Part shown: piece by piece, positions 4,152 through 5,950 of the stretch
Numbering within the stretch: the first letter of the stretch is position 1
Layout of the letters: each line of letters opens with the position of its first letter
NCBI GenBank assembly: GCA_937901365.1
Contig: CALCEF010000374.1
Coordinates: 1 to 5,950 of the forward strand
Reading direction: 5' to 3'
Source: an uncultured euryarchaeote
GTDB taxonomy: Archaea; Thermoplasmatota; Poseidoniia; Poseidoniales; Thalassarchaeaceae
DNA length: 5,950 bases
Position numbers and translations under genes: made by a program
The notes under the pieces: generated by a model
Seen by the model: only the letters and a program-made list of their open reading frames with translations
What the model was told of the DNA's origin: nothing
Database searches by the model: none

Positions 4152-5950
4152 ATGCGAAGTGCAACGAAGTGTAGCATTTGGGCCATCCTGTTAACCGCAT
4201 TGATGATTGCCAGTACAATCCAATTGCCGGATGAAATCGCCGAAGAAGATGAACCTGCAGAGACATCTGCACGACAGAATTCAGTCGAAGCTGCCTGTGA
4301 AGGATTGACGTTTGAAGACATGTTCAACTATACACATGCAATTTTTGACATCCGTGTCAACGATGACTGGGAATCTGCAGATGTCAGCGCAGTTGCTTGG
4401 ATTAATGGAACACTATCCGATCAGGTTCGTGTCGACCTAGAGAGCCTGTTTGAGGGATTACCTGGTGGCGACAATGGATACCTGTCCTCGGATGAATACA
4501 ATGCAATCGAAAATATCGCTGCAGAATGTGTTACCCAAACCAACCCACGTGTCGGCTTCCGAGGCGGCGGACCTCACCGAGGCGGAGATGGTGTGAACTG
4601 GTACAATGCGACTTGGGAAAATACGGATGAAAATCCGTTGACGGTTGAGGAATACAATCTGATGCCGCAAAATCATGCTGAGGAGCGATCTTGTGAATCA
4701 TCCCCAAATTCGAATTGTGTAGAAATCCCAACAATCCCAAGTTCCGCAGGAAGAGATTGTGATACTACAATTCCTCAAGAAAACAATGTGGATGAATGCA
4801 GAATTGTTGTTTGGTTAAATGGCACATTTGTCTTTGATGGATTGACCTTGAGTGGTGAACCCTCAAAGGACGAATTCACCATCGCCATGAACACATCAAA
4901 CATGACCAATGCAGACCTCTTTGCGACCTTCCCTGAAAATGAGGGCCTGCGAGTCGGGGCGTTTGAGGAATGCGATGGACGACTCATCGACCAAGAAAAC
5001 AACGACAACCAAGGTTCCCAAGTATACCCAGGGACTTGTGAATCGGATGGCACAATCACCCAAGAGAGTCGACTGATCAGCATGGCTGGAGAAACGCGCC
5101 TACGCGTAGAGATACATGTTGAATACGACATGAATATTTGGCCAACGGGCCAAGATATGTTCTTTGACATGACAACAGAACCACTGGAATCCGACGACCC
5201 ACCGATGTGGACCGCCTCTGCTCCAGCCGAAGGAAGCATCATGCCCATCGCTGACGATGGTGTTGTCTATTTCCTATCCACACAACAAATGGATGCTTGG
5301 GCAACCGATGATCAGGGTGCACCACTCATCTCCTGCTCCGGTGCTGACGGTTGGTCGATGAGTAGCGACGGTGAGGGGTTGTATGCCGATGCACCAGCCG
5401 GACAAGACAGTACAACTGTGTCCTGTCATGCCATGGATTCAGCCGGCCAAACAACCGATGTCCGAAATTACACCCTACAGGTTCCACTGCGAGTTACTGG
5501 TAGTGCAAGCGGTGGTTCTGCGACGGTGACGATGACACCAACATCTGGAATGCCAAGCATGGATGCTGTCGCGATTCTTGTGCAGGATGATGCACAAACC
5601 AGTAGTAATTCTGTCACGATGAATGGTGAAACCACTGTGACTGTCGACCTTTCTGCGATGTCTCCGGGTCCATTCATGGTCCGCATCAGCGCACAAGGGG
5701 ATGGCATGTCTAATTTTGATCACACCTATGACCTAGGCATGTCCAAAGCCTCATCACCGCCAAGTGTCACAGTTTCTGATGGGTTCTGGAATGGGGATAT
5801 GTACGAACTTTCTGGTTTTGTCAACGACCCTGATGGTGATCCAGTGACGATTACAGGCACGAATGGAGGGTATGATTGGGGTACATTCCAAGTGCAGGGC
5901 CAAAACTGGGTGGCCAGTGGTTCCGGAATCCCTGACGCAGATGCAAATGA
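4152..5950 (+). CDS. Large secreted modular surface protein, N-terminal part (runs off the window)
   Basis: The frame is open for 599 codons to the window edge without a stop, so the protein is 3'-truncated here. Residues 1-23 look like a signal peptide or signal anchor (MRSATK then SIWAILLTALMIAST), followed by an acidic linker (26-38). Residues 49-126 form a helical region bounded by two cysteines and holding a degenerate EF-hand-like loop (PGGDNGYLSSDE, 104-115). A Gly/Arg patch (137-145) and a cysteine-containing, sequon-rich beta region (about 180-345) follow. Residues 382-444 resemble an HYR/Ig-like domain, with C395 and C425 and the ending TTVSCHAMDSAGQTTDVRNYTLQV split around 421-444. 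Beta-sandwich segments follow at about 445-530 and 537-599; the latter carries DPDGDPVTI (559-567). Sequons include N59, N85, N152, N223, N247, N250 and N439. Role is inferred as cell-surface adhesion or binding. ATG 4083 in the same frame is a longer alternative, but 4152 puts the signal peptide at the N-terminus. Confidence 0.8.
   Translation, partial: MRSATKCSIWAILLTALMIASTIQLPDEIAEEDEPAETSARQNSVEAACEGLTFEDMFNYTHAIFDIRVNDDWESADVSAVAWINGTLSDQVRVDLESLFEGLPGGDNGYLSSDEYNAIENIAAECVTQTNPRVGFRGGGPHRGGDGVNWYNATWENTDENPLTVEEYNLMPQNHAEERSCESSPNSNCVEIPTIPSSAGRDCDTTIPQENNVDECRIVVWLNGTFVFDGLTLSGEPSKDEFTIAMNTSNMTNADLFATFPENEGLRVGAFEECDGRLIDQENNDNQGSQVYPGTCESDGTITQESRLISMAGETRLRVEIHVEYDMNIWPTGQDMFFDMTTEPLESDDPPMWTASAPAEGSIMPIADDGVVYFLSTQQMDAWATDDQGAPLISCSGADGWSMSSDGEGLYADAPAGQDSTTVSCHAMDSAGQTTDVRNYTLQVPLRVTGSASGGSATVTMTPTSGMPSMDAVAILVQDDAQTSSNSVTMNGETTVTVDLSAMSPGPFMVRISAQGDGMSNFDHTYDLGMSKASSPPSVTVSDGFWNGDMYELSGFVNDPDGDPVTITGTNGGYDWGTFQVQGQNWVASGSGIPDADAN

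Noticed and set aside
3313..4327. Minus-strand open frames of 120 codons (3313-3675 and 3965-4327)
   Set aside because: Both are opposite to better-supported plus-strand genes and look like mirror frames of low-complexity composition.
4775..5248. Minus-strand open frame of 157 codons
   Set aside because: It lies wholly inside the surface-protein gene on the other strand, is rich in Ser without domain character, and the plus frame has clear signal peptide and domain features.
1..5950. CRISPR arrays, insertion sequences, attachment sites
   Set aside because: No direct-repeat array, terminal inverted repeats with a transposase, or integrase-like frame was found in reading the window.

Overview
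The window looks archaeal, most likely a marine planktonic Euryarchaeon of the Thermoplasmatota (Marine Group II/Poseidoniales-like). This is inferred from style: a secreted lipoprotein with an archaeal-type lipobox, very acidic extracytoplasmic proteins rich in N-X-S/T sequons, a large modular surface protein with a 'DPDGDPVTI'-type beta-sandwich domain, TATA-like promoter elements combined with purine-rich ribosome binding sites, and moderate GC. No rRNA or other marker gene is present to prove it.

Layout. Positions 1-116 hold a strong GC-rich hairpin (69-94) and perhaps the last codons of a plus-strand gene. On the minus strand, 1208-117 encodes a PhnD-like (phosphate/phosphite/phosphonate family) substrate-binding lipoprotein. 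Its 94-base upstream region carries two related 20-base operator-like palindromes (1222-1241 and 1267-1286) on either side of a TATA-like element, and a third palindrome (1302-1315) over the stop codon of the next gene. Further upstream on the same strand, an ABC-2 type exporter is encoded by an ATPase (3109-2129) followed by a six-helix permease (2136-1303). Their ends overlap by 8 bases, so they are translationally coupled.

Divergently transcribed from the ATPase, on the plus strand, is a 284-residue membrane protein of unknown function (3218-4072) with three predicted helices and an extracytoplasmic C-terminal domain. It is followed by the start of a large secreted surface protein (4152 to beyond 5950), with an N-terminal region containing a degenerate EF-hand-like loop, an HYR/Ig-like domain and further beta-sandwich domains.

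How they fit together. The ATPase and permease should form one exporter. The binding protein belongs to an importer class but has no PhnC or PhnE partner here, and its promoter appears separately controlled. It probably works with a permease encoded elsewhere, and its ligand is open. The operator half-sites resemble those of DtxR-family metal repressors, so a metal-responsive role is worth testing, although the half-site spacing is not the classical one. No CRISPR array, transposon or phage feature was seen. The best candidate for undescribed biology is the operator-flanked promoter of an orphan, cysteine-rich PhnD-like lipoprotein.
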